Below are positions 55,385-63,541 of a DNA stretch of 64,000 bases, piece by piece. The translations under genes and the position numbers were made by a program. The stretch is taken from NCBI GenBank assembly GCA_020161135.1, contig JAIUOB010000002.1, forward strand, positions 1,013,156 through 1,077,155. The letters run 5' to 3'. The stretch comes from Gemmatimonadota bacterium. Its GTDB lineage: Bacteria > Gemmatimonadota > Gemmatimonadetes > Gemmatimonadales > Gemmatimonadaceae. Position 1 is the first letter of the stretch, and each line of letters begins with the position of its first letter. The notes below the pieces were generated by a model. It searched no databases, was not told the DNA's origin, and worked only from the letters and a program-made list of their open reading frames with translations.

Positions 55385-55774
55385 ATGCACCCCGACACTC
55401 AGCGCTACAACGCCGCCCTCCCCCCGCGCGACCGAGCCATCGCCGAGTCGCTCGCGACCGCCATCGATGCGGCGCTGCCGGACGCCGAGAACAAGATCTG
55501 GCACGCGCACCCCGTCTGGTTCCTCGATGGCAATCCGATCGTGGGCTACAGCAAGCTCAAGACGTGCGTGCGTCTGCTCTTCTGGAGCGGCCAGTCCTTC
55601 GCCGCGCCAGGGCTTACCGCCGAAGGCACGTTCAAGGCGGCCGAGGCGCGCTACACCGACGTGGCACAGATCGACGACGAAGCGCTGATGCTCTGGCTCA
55701 CCGAGGCGCGCGACGTGCAGTGGGACTACAAGAATCTCGTGAAGCGGAAGGGAAGGCTGGAGCGGCTCACGTAG
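55385..55774 (+). CDS. DUF1801 domain protein
   Basis: This 129-residue protein has AESLATAIDAALPDAENKIW, HAHPVWFLDGNPIVGYS, RLLFWSGQSF and a basic end LVKRKGRLERL. The family (YdhG-like, DUF1801) is often linked to iron or stress responses, but no activity is known. The ATG at 55385 follows the terminator of the upstream gene; the frame is open further 5', but that part overlaps the terminator hairpin. Confidence 0.85.
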   Translation: MHPDTQRYNAALPPRDRAIAESLATAIDAALPDAENKIWHAHPVWFLDGNPIVGYSKLKTCVRLLFWSGQSFAAPGLTAEGTFKAAEARYTDVAQIDDEALMLWLTEARDVQWDYKNLVKRKGRLERLT

Positions 55775-55812
55775 CGGCCGCTCATGCAATCACCGCCGCC
55801 GACGTGCGACGG

Positions 55813-55852
55813 GTCGCACGCGACACGCCCACCTCGACGTGTCGCGTACGAC
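55813..55852. terminator. stem-loop between convergent genes
   Basis: GTCGCACGCGACACG (55813-55827) and CGTGTCGCGTACGAC (55838-55852) pair at 14 of 15 positions with a 10-base loop. The hairpin lies between the DUF1801 and barrel genes, which converge, and could end both. There is no T-tract on either side. Confidence 0.5.
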
Positions 55853-55862
55853 GCCGGCGACG

Positions 55863-56525
55863 CTAGCGCTTGCCGAACCCGATCGACGCCTGAATGCCGA
55901 ACGTCGCGTCGCTCGACTCGAAGCCCACGGGAATGCTGATGGTCGGCGCCACGGTGAAGATGCGGTTGAACTGCAGACCAAAGCCGCCGACCAGCACGCC
56001 GCCGGTATCCGACTCCGACTCACTCTCGCCGTATCCGGATACGGAGGCCCGCGTGTACACGACGCGCGCCCCGGCGAAGGGGACCACCGACATCGAGGGG
56101 TTCACCACGAGCTGACCGCCGACCTGCATGCCGGCCTGCGCCGTCGTGCCGGACACCTTGACGCCCAGCGTCTCGGGAATGCGCTCGTAGGTGAGGCTCG
56201 CGACCGGGCACACCCGCACCGAGCTGCTGCTCATGGGTAGCGTCAGTCCGCCGTCGACGCCCACGCCGGTCGAACTCACGTCCGCGTCGTCGGCGGAGGT
56301 ACGCGACACGCTCACACCACCGAACCGCTTGTCGCTACCGGCTCCGAAGCGCGCGCCGTACGTCTTGGCCCCGTCGGGGAAACCGATCACTGCGGAGAGA
56401 TTCATCGGAGCGGCGTCATTGCCCGGCAAGCCGAGGCAAATCTGCGCAGCAGCCGGGGTCGCAATGGTGGCGGTGCCTACGGCGGTGACAAACGCCAGCG
56501 CCAGACTGCGGGAGGTCTGCGTCAT
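55863..56525 (-). CDS. porin-like outer-membrane beta-barrel protein
   Basis: This 220-residue protein has a signal peptide (MTQTSRSLALAFVTAVGTAT, then PAAAQ). The rest is beta-strand-like throughout, with alternating hydrophobic and polar residues, many Gly, and turns such as GSDKRFGG and SESESDTGG. Strands such as VPFAGARVVYTRASV and FTVAPTISIPVGFE suggest eight to ten barrel strands. It ends in SIGFGKR, with an aromatic residue near but not at the end. No family can be named; small outer-membrane barrels are typically adhesins, receptors or channels. Confidence 0.72.
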   Translation of the reverse strand: MTQTSRSLALAFVTAVGTATIATPAAAQICLGLPGNDAAPMNLSAVIGFPDGAKTYGARFGAGSDKRFGGVSVSRTSADDADVSSTGVGVDGGLTLPMSSSSVRVCPVASLTYERIPETLGVKVSGTTAQAGMQVGGQLVVNPSMSVVPFAGARVVYTRASVSGYGESESESDTGGVLVGGFGLQFNRIFTVAPTISIPVGFESSDATFGIQASIGFGKR

Positions 56526-56702
56526 CTTGTTCCTCGCATCACGTGAAGGAGGCCCGACGGTGAGGTGCATTCGTCCCAGTCGTCGGGCGGGAAGGAGCGT
56601 CGAAGCTACCATCCCACCGTACCCCACGCTGGCGTGACCGTCACCCCGCTCGCAGAGTTCACAGGAGTCCGCACCACCCCGCGCGCCTCGGCACCCACCC
56701 CC

Positions 56703-57092
56703 ATGCCCGACACCCCCGAGCACGCTACCGCCGCGGCCGAGGACGCTTCGCTCGGCGCCATCCTGCACCGCTACGCGCAGCGCGCACCCGCGCGCCACCT
56801 CGGCGGTGAGGTGGCGCTGGGTCTGGGTGTCGCGGCCTCAGCAGTCGCGCTCCGCCCCCGCGCGTGGATCCTGCTCGCCGGCGTCGGCGTCGCCCTCGCC
56901 ATGCTCGGCCTGTGGGCATGGGCCGATCGCGCGGTCGAGCAGCGCGATGCGATCACGGCATGGGACGACGCGCCGCGCGTGACACGCCCATGGCGCGTGC
57001 TGCGCGGAATCGCCGCCACGGTCGGCACCGTCGCCGCGCTCGTCGCGGCGTTCGGCGTCATCGCCGGCACGCTCGGGACCTGGATCAGTTGA
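56703..57092 (+). CDS. small membrane protein, unknown function
   Basis: This 129-residue protein has a soluble N-terminus (about 50 residues), a hydrophobic hairpin (GVAASAVALRPRAWILLAGVG and VALAMLGLWAWADRA) and a C-terminal helix (VGTVAALVAAFGVIAGTLG). An internal basic stretch (VTRPWRVLRG) precedes the last helix. Three membrane segments are likely. I do not recognise a family. A GTG at 56634 would give a longer form. Confidence 0.6.
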   Translation: MPDTPEHATAAAEDASLGAILHRYAQRAPARHLGGEVALGLGVAASAVALRPRAWILLAGVGVALAMLGLWAWADRAVEQRDAITAWDDAPRVTRPWRVLRGIAATVGTVAALVAAFGVIAGTLGTWIS

Positions 57093-57309
57093 GCGCCGGC
57101 GTGTGGCACGTCGCGGCAGCCACTCTGCAGTGAGATATGGATGAGCTCGCCTACACGGACCTGCTGATCGGGGACGAAACGTGCGCCGCTCGGGATCAGC
57201 ACATGTAAGGCGCCGCGCGCGCTGGTGAGTGCGCGTGCTTGCGACCGCCGTGTCATCTTTCCGCGATGCCATCCCCCCGCGCCGCCACACTCCCCCGGCG
57301 CTCGCCCGC

Positions 57310-58158
57310 GTGAGTCAGGAAGCCGTCGTCTACGCCATCAACCTCATCATCGGCGCGATCCTCGCCGGTGTGATGAGTCAGTATTGGCGTCTCGAGTCGG
57401 GGGGCGTGTCGCTGCGCTGGTGGGTGGTGGCGGCGTGGACGCTCACCGCGGCCGACCTGCTGTTCACGCTGCGCGCCATGTTCCCCGAGGTGGTGCCGCG
57501 TCCGCTCTCGACGCTCACGGTGACGGCGGGGCATGTGGTGCTCGTGCTCGCGGCACAGACCTGGGTGGGGCGCAAGCCGATGACGCGCGCGGCCATCGCC
57601 GTCGTGGCGCTGCATGGCGTCGCCCTGCTCGGCTACATCGCGATGCCGTCGCTCAGTGGATGGCGCGCCGTCACCAACGGCATCGGCTGGGGCGCCCTGT
57701 CCATCGGCGCGGCGGTGACGCTGTGGAGCGGTGCGCCGCAGCTCCGGCGCATGATGTTCCTGCCGGCCATGGTGCTCGCGTCGCAGGGGGTGTTCCATGC
57801 GGTGCGGTCGCTGCTCGCCACGCGCGCCGTCGTGCAGCCCGGCGAGGGGCTCAGCGAGTTCGTGCAGCTGTTGGGCGACCTCGAGGTGAGCCTCTTCATG
57901 GTCGCGCTGTTCGTGGGCGTCCTGGTGGCGTTCCTGCGGCAGGGCAACGCCGAGCTGCGCGCGGCGCTCGACAACGTGCAGCGCCTCAGCACGATGCTCC
58001 CGCTGTGCGCCTGGTGCCACAAGGTGCGCGACGACTCCGGCTACTGGACGCGCATCGAGGAGTACCTGGCCGAGCACAAGGTGAACGTGACGCATGCGCT
58101 GTGCGAGAGCTGCGCGGCGCAGCACTTCGAGGACAGCGTGCCGCGGGGCGGGTACTAG
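57310..58158 (+). CDS. integral membrane protein with a C-terminal CxxC..CxxC (zinc-ribbon-like) module
   Basis: This 282-residue protein has six or seven hydrophobic segments over about residues 5-215 (AINLIIGAILAGVMSQYW, WWVVAAWTLTAADLLFTL, VVLVLAAQTWVG, AAIAVVALHGVALLGYI and others). A short charged helix follows, then MLPLCAWCHKVRDDSGYW (Cys, Cys) and HALCESCAAQHF. The CAWC.KVRDD..YW..IEEY block is a short module normally attached to response regulators, PAS or GGDEF sensor proteins. Here it follows a membrane sensor-like domain without a kinase. It could bind zinc or sense redox state. The GTG at 57310 starts at the hydrophobic region; an ATG-like GTG at 57229 is possible. Confidence 0.75.
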   Translation: MSQEAVVYAINLIIGAILAGVMSQYWRLESGGVSLRWWVVAAWTLTAADLLFTLRAMFPEVVPRPLSTLTVTAGHVVLVLAAQTWVGRKPMTRAAIAVVALHGVALLGYIAMPSLSGWRAVTNGIGWGALSIGAAVTLWSGAPQLRRMMFLPAMVLASQGVFHAVRSLLATRAVVQPGEGLSEFVQLLGDLEVSLFMVALFVGVLVAFLRQGNAELRAALDNVQRLSTMLPLCAWCHKVRDDSGYWTRIEEYLAEHKVNVTHALCESCAAQHFEDSVPRGGY

Positions 58159-58204
58159 GGGGCGGGTCCTGGTGCATCGGCGGGGTGCGGCCGAGATTGT
58201 CGGG

Positions 58205-60202
58205 ATGGATCGCCATGACGTCATTGTTGCGCCCGCGGCGTACTACGCGGCCTCCATCGAGGCGTTCATTGCCGCCCATCCGGACGCGATCCTCGGGCAA
58301 CTGACTCGCGCCTCGGGGCGCACGGTCGAGGGCACCCAGATCGACGCGTGGCGACAGGAGATCGCGCTGCTCAAGGAGGCCGTCGGCGGCATCGAGGGCT
58401 CGGTCTATCTCGAGTTCGACGTCCCGCGATTGGGCAGTCGCATCGACGGTGTCGTGGTCACGGCGAACGCCATCGTCCCCATCGAGTTCAAGGTCGGCGA
58501 ACGGCGCCACGAACGCGCGCACGTCAACCAGGCGTGGGACTATGGGCTCGATCTCAAGAACTTCCACGCGGGCAGCGTCGCGGCGCCGATCTTTCCGGTG
58601 CTGTGTGCGACCGAGGCGCGCGAGGGCAGCGTGTCGTGGGCCGCGCCGCACGCGGATGGTGTGTACCCGCCGCGTGCCTGCAACGCGGGCACCGTGCGCG
58701 ACGCCATTCGCTCGGCCCTTTCCCTTGCCACGCCCCTGTCACTCGACACCGCCGCGTGGGGGCGCGCCAGCTATCGCCCCAGTCCGACCATCGTCGAGGC
58801 CGCACGGGCCCTGTATGCACGGCACAGTGTCGACGCGATCTCACGGAGTGATGCCGACGCGGTGAACCTGCGAGACACGAGCCGCTGCGTGGAGGAGATC
58901 CTCCAGCGCGCGAAGACGCAGCGGCAGAAGGCGATCGTGTTCGTGACTGGTGTGCCAGGCGCCGGCAAGACGCTCGTGGGGCTCAACATCGCGACACAGC
59001 ACCGCGGCGCCGACGACACGCACGCGGTGTTCCTCTCGGGCAACGGCCCGTTGGTGGCCGTGCTGCGCGAGGCGCTCGTGCAGGACGAGCAGCGCCGTGC
59101 GCGTGAGGCCGGCACCACGCGCGAGCGCAAGGGTGTCATCGAACAGCGCGTCAAGCCGTTCATCCAGAACGTGCATCACTTCCGCGACGAGGCCGTCCGC
59201 GACCCGGTGAACCCGCCCGTCGAGCACGTGGCCATCTTCGATGAAGCGCAGCGCGCATGGAATCGGGACAAGACGTCGCGCTTCATGAAACAGCGCAAGA
59301 GCATCGACGGCTTCGCGCACTCCGAACCCGAGTTCCTGCTGTCGTACATGGACCGTCATCGCGACTGGGCCGTCGTGGTGTGTCTTGTCGGCGGCGGTCA
59401 GGAGATTCACGACGGAGAGGCCGGCATCGGCGCGTGGCTCGACGCGGTGCGCGCGCACCACCCAGACTGGCAAGTGCATCTCTCGCCGGAGCTGCACGAC
59501 TCCGAGTATGCGGCCGGACAGGCACTCGCCCACCTTGCCGGGCACGCCCACGTGCACACCGAAGGGGCCCTTCATCTCTCGGTGTCGATGCGCTCGTTCC
59601 GCGCCGGACAGGTGTCGCGCTTCGTGAAGGCGTTGCTGGACACCGATACCACCACGGCGCGCGACACGCTGCAGCGCGTGCTCACGCGCTATCCCATCGC
59701 GCTGACGCGCAACCGCCAGCGCGCCAAGCAGTGGGTGCGTGCGCAGGCCCGTGGCAGCGAACGGTACGGCCTCGTGGCGTCCTCGCAGGCCCAGCGGCTC
59801 AAGGCGTACTGCATCGATGTGCGCGTACAGGTCGACCCGCGGAAGTACTTCCTCGCCGACGCGTCCGACACACGGTCGTCGTACTACCTCGAGGACGCGG
59901 CGACGGAGTTCCAGACACAGGGGCTCGAGCTCGACTGGGCCGTCGTGAGCTGGGACGCCGACCTGCGCCGCGCGAAGGGACAGTGGTCGTACCACAGCTT
60001 TCGCGGTGACCGTTGGGTGAACGTGAACAAGGACGACAAGCGTCGTTACCTGTTGAACGCCTACCGCGTGCTGCTCACCCGTGCGCGACAGGGCATGGTG
60101 CTGTTCGTGCCCGAGGGGCGACGCTCCGATGAGACGATCAAGCCCGCCTACTACGACGAGACCTTCGAGTACCTCGCGTCCCTCGGCATTCCCGTTATCT
60201 GA
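58205..60202 (+). CDS. PD-(D/E)XK-like nuclease fused to a DUF2075/SF1 helicase-type ATPase
   Basis: This 665-residue cytoplasmic protein has a nuclease-like module in its N-terminus: YLEFDVPRLG, RIDGVVV, and IVPIEFKVG, giving Glu70, Asp81 and an ExK motif at 94-96, the layout of PD-(D/E)XK enzymes. The P-loop GVPGAGKT is at 249-256, Walker B VAIFDEAQRAW near 345, and the helicase motif NAYRVLLTRARQG near 620. DUF2075 proteins with Schlafen-like or nuclease N-termini are predicted to act on nucleic acids, some in phage defence. Nothing nearby points to a defence island. It is 1 base from the convergent DinB gene. Confidence 0.85.
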   Translation: MDRHDVIVAPAAYYAASIEAFIAAHPDAILGQLTRASGRTVEGTQIDAWRQEIALLKEAVGGIEGSVYLEFDVPRLGSRIDGVVVTANAIVPIEFKVGERRHERAHVNQAWDYGLDLKNFHAGSVAAPIFPVLCATEAREGSVSWAAPHADGVYPPRACNAGTVRDAIRSALSLATPLSLDTAAWGRASYRPSPTIVEAARALYARHSVDAISRSDADAVNLRDTSRCVEEILQRAKTQRQKAIVFVTGVPGAGKTLVGLNIATQHRGADDTHAVFLSGNGPLVAVLREALVQDEQRRAREAGTTRERKGVIEQRVKPFIQNVHHFRDEAVRDPVNPPVEHVAIFDEAQRAWNRDKTSRFMKQRKSIDGFAHSEPEFLLSYMDRHRDWAVVVCLVGGGQEIHDGEAGIGAWLDAVRAHHPDWQVHLSPELHDSEYAAGQALAHLAGHAHVHTEGALHLSVSMRSFRAGQVSRFVKALLDTDTTTARDTLQRVLTRYPIALTRNRQRAKQWVRAQARGSERYGLVASSQAQRLKAYCIDVRVQVDPRKYFLADASDTRSSYYLEDAATEFQTQGLELDWAVVSWDADLRRAKGQWSYHSFRGDRWVNVNKDDKRRYLLNAYRVLLTRARQGMVLFVPEGRRSDETIKPAYYDETFEYLASLGIPVI

Positions 60203-60703
60203 CTACCCCCGCACCGCCCGCGCCAGCAGCACCACCTGTCCCGCGTGATACACGCTGTGCTGCACCACGCCGCTCAGCATCACCGCGTACTTCACCCCGC
60301 TGCCGAGTGGGGCGTCGCGCTCGCCATCGCCCACGGTGTCGAGCAAGCGTGCGGGGGGCATGGCGGCCACCGCCGCATCGAGCGCCTCGGCCGTCTCCCG
60401 CACGAGCCGCAACACGCCGGCCCACCCGCCGGGCATGCGCGCGTGCACCGCACTCCAGTCGCCACGCGCCGGCTCCTGCGGCGCGCTGCCGTCGAGTCGG
60501 CGCATGACCTCCTCCATCCACGCCACACAGTGCACGGCCAGCTCGGCGATCGTGTGCGCGCCCTCCACGGGCCGCGCGAACGCCTCCGCGGCCGTCACGC
60601 CCTCGAGCGCTTCCAGCAGCGCTGGCCCATGCCACGCGGGGCCGAACACCGAGCGGCGGATCTCGCCGCGCAGAAAGCGCACCGCATCGAACGTCGTCGC
60701 CAT
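60203..60703 (-). CDS. DinB-family protein
   Basis: This 166-residue cytoplasmic four-helix bundle has the family His residues in ELAVHCVAWMEEVMRRL and in GVVQHSVYHAGQVVLLARA. The metal-binding triad of DinB/YfiT is HxxxH plus an N-terminal His, consistent with this spacing. The family includes bacillithiol- and mycothiol-dependent transferases, but most are unassigned. The start overlaps the stop of the E1 gene by one base (TGATG), so it is translationally coupled to it. Confidence 0.87.
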   Translation of the reverse strand: MATTFDAVRFLRGEIRRSVFGPAWHGPALLEALEGVTAAEAFARPVEGAHTIAELAVHCVAWMEEVMRRLDGSAPQEPARGDWSAVHARMPGGWAGVLRLVRETAEALDAAVAAMPPARLLDTVGDGERDAPLGSGVKYAVMLSGVVQHSVYHAGQVVLLARAVRG

Positions 60704-61857
60704 CAGTCGGCCTCCGCCGTCTCGTCGTCCCAGCGCAGCATGCCGCCCGCCAGCGAATGTACCTGTGTGAATCCCGCCGCCATGAGCTGTCGAGCGGCCC
60801 GCGCGCTGCGCACACCGCTCCGGCACACGAGCACGGTGCGGCGCGAGCGGTCGAGCGTGCCCAGCGCCGCGTCGAGCGTACCGAGTGGCACACAGCGCGC
60901 CCCGGCAATGATGCCGGCGGCCGTCTCCGACGGTTCGCGCACGTCCACAAGCTGCACCGCGTCGCCGCGCGCGAGCCACGTGCGCAGCGCCGTCGGCGTG
61001 ATCTCGTCCACGCGATCGGTCGTGCTGTCAGCGCTCGCGTGGAGCCCCGGCGTGCCGCAGAACTGGTCGTAGTCGATGAGTGCCGTGATGGTGCGGGTAC
61101 CACACGCCGGGCACTGTGGATCACGCGCGATGCGCACCGTGCGGAACTGCATCGCCTGCGCGTCCACCATGAGCAGCCGGCCAGCGAGTGTGTCGCCGTG
61201 GCCGAGCAGCAGCTTCAGCGTCTCCGTCGCCTGAATCGTCCCCACGAGCCCCGGCAGCACGCCCAGCACCCCGCCCTCCGCGCAGTTGGGTACGGAATCG
61301 GGGGGCGGCGGCTCGGGATACAGGCAGCGATAGCACGGACCGTCGGCCGTCGCGAACACCGACGCCTGGCCGTCCCAGCGGAAGATCGCGCCGTGCACGT
61401 TGGGCCTGCCCAGCAGCACGCACGCGTCGTTCACGAGGTAGCGCGTCGCGAAGTTGTCGGTGCCGTCCACGACCACGTCGTAGCGCGCGATGAGCGCGAG
61501 CGCGTTGTCCCGCGTGAGCCACGCATCGTGCAATTCGAGCTGCACATGCGGGTTGAGGTCGCTGAGGCGTGCCTGGGCCGACAGGATCTTGCTGCGTCCG
61601 ACGTCAGCGGTGCCATGCAGGAGCTGGCGCTGCAGGTTGGTGACGTCCACCACGTCGTGGTCCACGAGGCCGATCGTCCCAACACCGGCGGCCGCGAGGT
61701 ACAGGGCGACCGGTGAGCCGAGTCCGCCGGCGCCGACCAGGAGCACCCGGGACGCCTTGAGCCGCGCCTGTCCTTCCGGGCCCACCCCCGGGAGGATGAG
61801 GTGCCGCTGGTATCGCGCGCGTTCGTCCGCGTTCAGTGAGGCCGCGTCAGAGTGCAT
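60703..61857 (-). CDS. MoeZ-type adenylyltransferase/sulfurtransferase (E1-like ThiF domain plus rhodanese)
   Basis: This 384-residue enzyme activates a ubiquitin-like sulfur carrier (MoaD/ThiS type) by adenylation and then passes sulfur to it. The N-terminal ThiF domain has the nucleotide loop GAGGLGS (42-48), VDVTNLQRQLLH, DGTDNFATRY, zinc ligands in CYRC (175, 178) and CPAC (249, 252), and the catalytic Cys192 in PNCAEGGVLG. The C-terminal rhodanese domain has its active Cys345 in VLVCRSGVRSARA. A MoaD-like fragment lies at 63080, so the natural partner gene near it may be broken. It is divergent from the Asp-box gene. Confidence 0.93.
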   Translation of the reverse strand: MHSDAASLNADERARYQRHLILPGVGPEGQARLKASRVLLVGAGGLGSPVALYLAAAGVGTIGLVDHDVVDVTNLQRQLLHGTADVGRSKILSAQARLSDLNPHVQLELHDAWLTRDNALALIARYDVVVDGTDNFATRYLVNDACVLLGRPNVHGAIFRWDGQASVFATADGPCYRCLYPEPPPPDSVPNCAEGGVLGVLPGLVGTIQATETLKLLLGHGDTLAGRLLMVDAQAMQFRTVRIARDPQCPACGTRTITALIDYDQFCGTPGLHASADSTTDRVDEITPTALRTWLARGDAVQLVDVREPSETAAGIIAGARCVPLGTLDAALGTLDRSRRTVLVCRSGVRSARAARQLMAAGFTQVHSLAGGMLRWDDETAEAD

Positions 61858-61962
61858 GAAGCCTGCTGGCGATGATTCCGGAGAGGTGGCACAGTCCAAC
61901 GGGAGCCCCTGTATGTTAGCGCGCATCCCACCCCCAGCGATCCCCCGCGTCGGAGACCACCC

Positions 61963-63078
61963 ATGAGTCAGGTCCGCGTACTCGTCGGCACCCGCAAAGG
62001 TGCGTTCATCCTCACCGCCGATGCCGGCCGGACGAAGTGGACCGTCGACGGGCCGCACTTCCCGGGGTGGGAGCTCTATCACCTCAAGGCCTCGCCGGTC
62101 GACCCCGATCGCATCTACGCGTCCCAGTCGAGCAGTTGGTTCGGGCAGCTCGTGCAGCGCAGCGACGACGGTGGCCGGTCGTGGACGGCGGTGAACAATG
62201 CGTTCGCGTACGACGGCGTACCGGGCACGCACCAGTGGTACGACGGCACGCCGCATCCGTGGGAGTTCAAGCGCGTGTGGCACTTCGAACCGTCGCTCAC
62301 CGAGCGCGACACCGTGTATGCCGGCATCGAGGATGCTGCGCTGTTCAAGAGCACCGATGCGGGCGCGACGTGGACCGAGCTGTCGGGGCTGCGCGGCCAT
62401 GGCAGCGGACCGCACTGGGCGCCGGGCGCCGGCGGCATGTGCCTCCACACCATCCTCCTCGACCCCGTCGATCCGCAGCGCATCTACGTCGCCATCTCGG
62501 CCGCCGGGGCCTTTCGCACCACCGACGGCGGCGTGACGTGGCAGCCCATCAACAAGGGGCTCCACTCGCTCTACATCCCCAAGGCCGACGCGGAAGTGGG
62601 ACACTGCGTGCACCGGTTGGCGATGCACCGGAGCAATCCGCAGCGGTTGTACATGCAGAAGCACTGGGACGTGATGCGCAGCGACGACGGCGGCGACAAC
62701 TGGTACGAGATCAGCGGCAACCTGCCCTCCGACTTCGGCTTCCCCATCGACGTGCACGCGCACGACGCCGACACGGTGTACGTCGTGCCGATCACCAGCG
62801 ACGCGCACCACTTCCCGCCCGACGGCAAGCTGCGCGTCTGGCGTAGCCGCACCGGTGGGCACGAGTGGGAGGAGCTGTCGAAGGGACTCCCGGAGAAGGA
62901 CTGCTACGTGAACGTGCTGCGTGATGCGATGGCCGTGGACACGCTCGACGACTGCGGCATCTACTTCGGCACCACCGGCGGTCAGGTGTACGTCTCCCCG
63001 AACGGCGGCGACACCTGGCAGGCCATCGTGCACGACCTGCCGCCGGTGCTGAGCGTCGAGGTGCAGACGCTTGCCTGA
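61963..63078 (+). CDS. cytoplasmic Asp-box (BNR/sialidase-fold) propeller protein
   Basis: This 371-residue protein has no signal peptide. Six Asp-box-like turns are seen ([43 protein letters not shown] and SPNGGDTW). It starts with [19 protein letters not shown], typical of a family of BNR proteins often encoded beside MoaD/ThiF genes in several phyla. No sialidase catalytic residues (FRIP Arg triad) are evident. Likely a structural or sugar-binding propeller. It overlaps nothing and is 1 base from the MoaD-like fragment. Confidence 0.87.
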   Translation: MSQVRVLVGTRKGAFILTADAGRTKWTVDGPHFPGWELYHLKASPVDPDRIYASQSSSWFGQLVQRSDDGGRSWTAVNNAFAYDGVPGTHQWYDGTPHPWEFKRVWHFEPSLTERDTVYAGIEDAALFKSTDAGATWTELSGLRGHGSGPHWAPGAGGMCLHTILLDPVDPQRIYVAISAAGAFRTTDGGVTWQPINKGLHSLYIPKADAEVGHCVHRLAMHRSNPQRLYMQKHWDVMRSDDGGDNWYEISGNLPSDFGFPIDVHAHDADTVYVVPITSDAHHFPPDGKLRVWRSRTGGHEWEELSKGLPEKDCYVNVLRDAMAVDTLDDCGIYFGTTGGQVYVSPNGGDTWQAIVHDLPPVLSVEVQTLA

Positions 63079-63079
63079 C

Positions 63080-63229
63080 GTGCGAGGCGTGCAGCGCATC
63101 ACGGTGGAGCTGCCGTCACCGCTGCGCGCGCTGCTGCAGCTCCCGGATGCGCCGCTCGCGCTCACGGTACCGGTGAGCGCGCCGGAATTGAGATTAAACG
63201 AGCCATCGGCTCCGACCACCGCGAGGTAG
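63080..63229 (+). pseudogene. MoaD/ThiS-like ubiquitin-fold fragment, 3'-truncated
   Basis: The 49-codon frame starts VRGVQRITVELPSPLRALL followed by LQLPDAPLALTV. This is the first beta-strand, the proline turn and the second strand of a MoaD-type protein. After about residue 31 the reading departs from the family and stops at 63229; normal MoaD is about 80-90 residues and ends in Gly-Gly, absent here. The antisense strand of the same stretch encodes the tail of another truncated gene (63100-63405, minus), so this looks like the 5' part of a broken moaD. It follows the Asp-box gene by one base and lies 1.2 kb from its potential E1 partner. Confidence 0.45.
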
Positions 63230-63405
63230 ACACCGAACGGGCTCTCGATCGAGGTCACACCCGGGATGGTCACTCGGGTATTGAGCGTCCCGATGTAGTT
63301 GCCGGCGAATTGAGCCTGTGCGCGGGCGAGGCCTGTGGTGACAAGGGCAGCGGCGATGAAAAGGCCGATGCGACGAAGACAGGACATGAGGGGAAGTGTT
63401 TTCAT
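63100..63405 (-). pseudogene. secreted protein, 3'-truncated (reads into the MoaD fragment and on)
   Basis: The start MKTLPLMSCLRRIGLFIAAALV has a clear signal peptide (cleavage near ARAQ). It is followed by FAGNYIGTLNTRVTIPGVTS, then SPFGVYLAVVGADGSFNLNSG and ALTGTVSASGA. This looks like a normal small secreted beta-rich protein. From about residue 75 the frame reads Ser/Arg/Gly-rich antisense of the MoaD fragment and of the Asp-box gene, and it stays open far into that gene. No real C-terminus is therefore visible. An inverted repeat (CGTCAGG/CCTGACG, 63418-63436) lies in its leader. Confidence 0.5.
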
Positions 63406-63541
63406 GACGGAAGCGCTCGTCAGGAACCGCCTGACGGAACGTTCCGATCATATCCGCCCGCGCAGAAACGAGCGATACGCATACCTGCGTAGGCACGAAG
63501 CCATCCCCCCGCGACGCGTCGCGCGCGCCGCAGCAAACCGC

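Noticed and set aside
58205..60703. Defence island around the nuclease-helicase gene
   Set aside because: Neighbours are a membrane sensor-like gene, DinB and a sulfur-carrier E1; no second defence-type gene is seen.
60703..63405. Single 900-residue protein joining the secreted start at 63405 to the MoeZ-type enzyme
   Set aside because: The middle 450 codons are antisense of the Asp-box gene. The E1 has its own ATG at 61857, so this is two unrelated frames that happen to be in phase.
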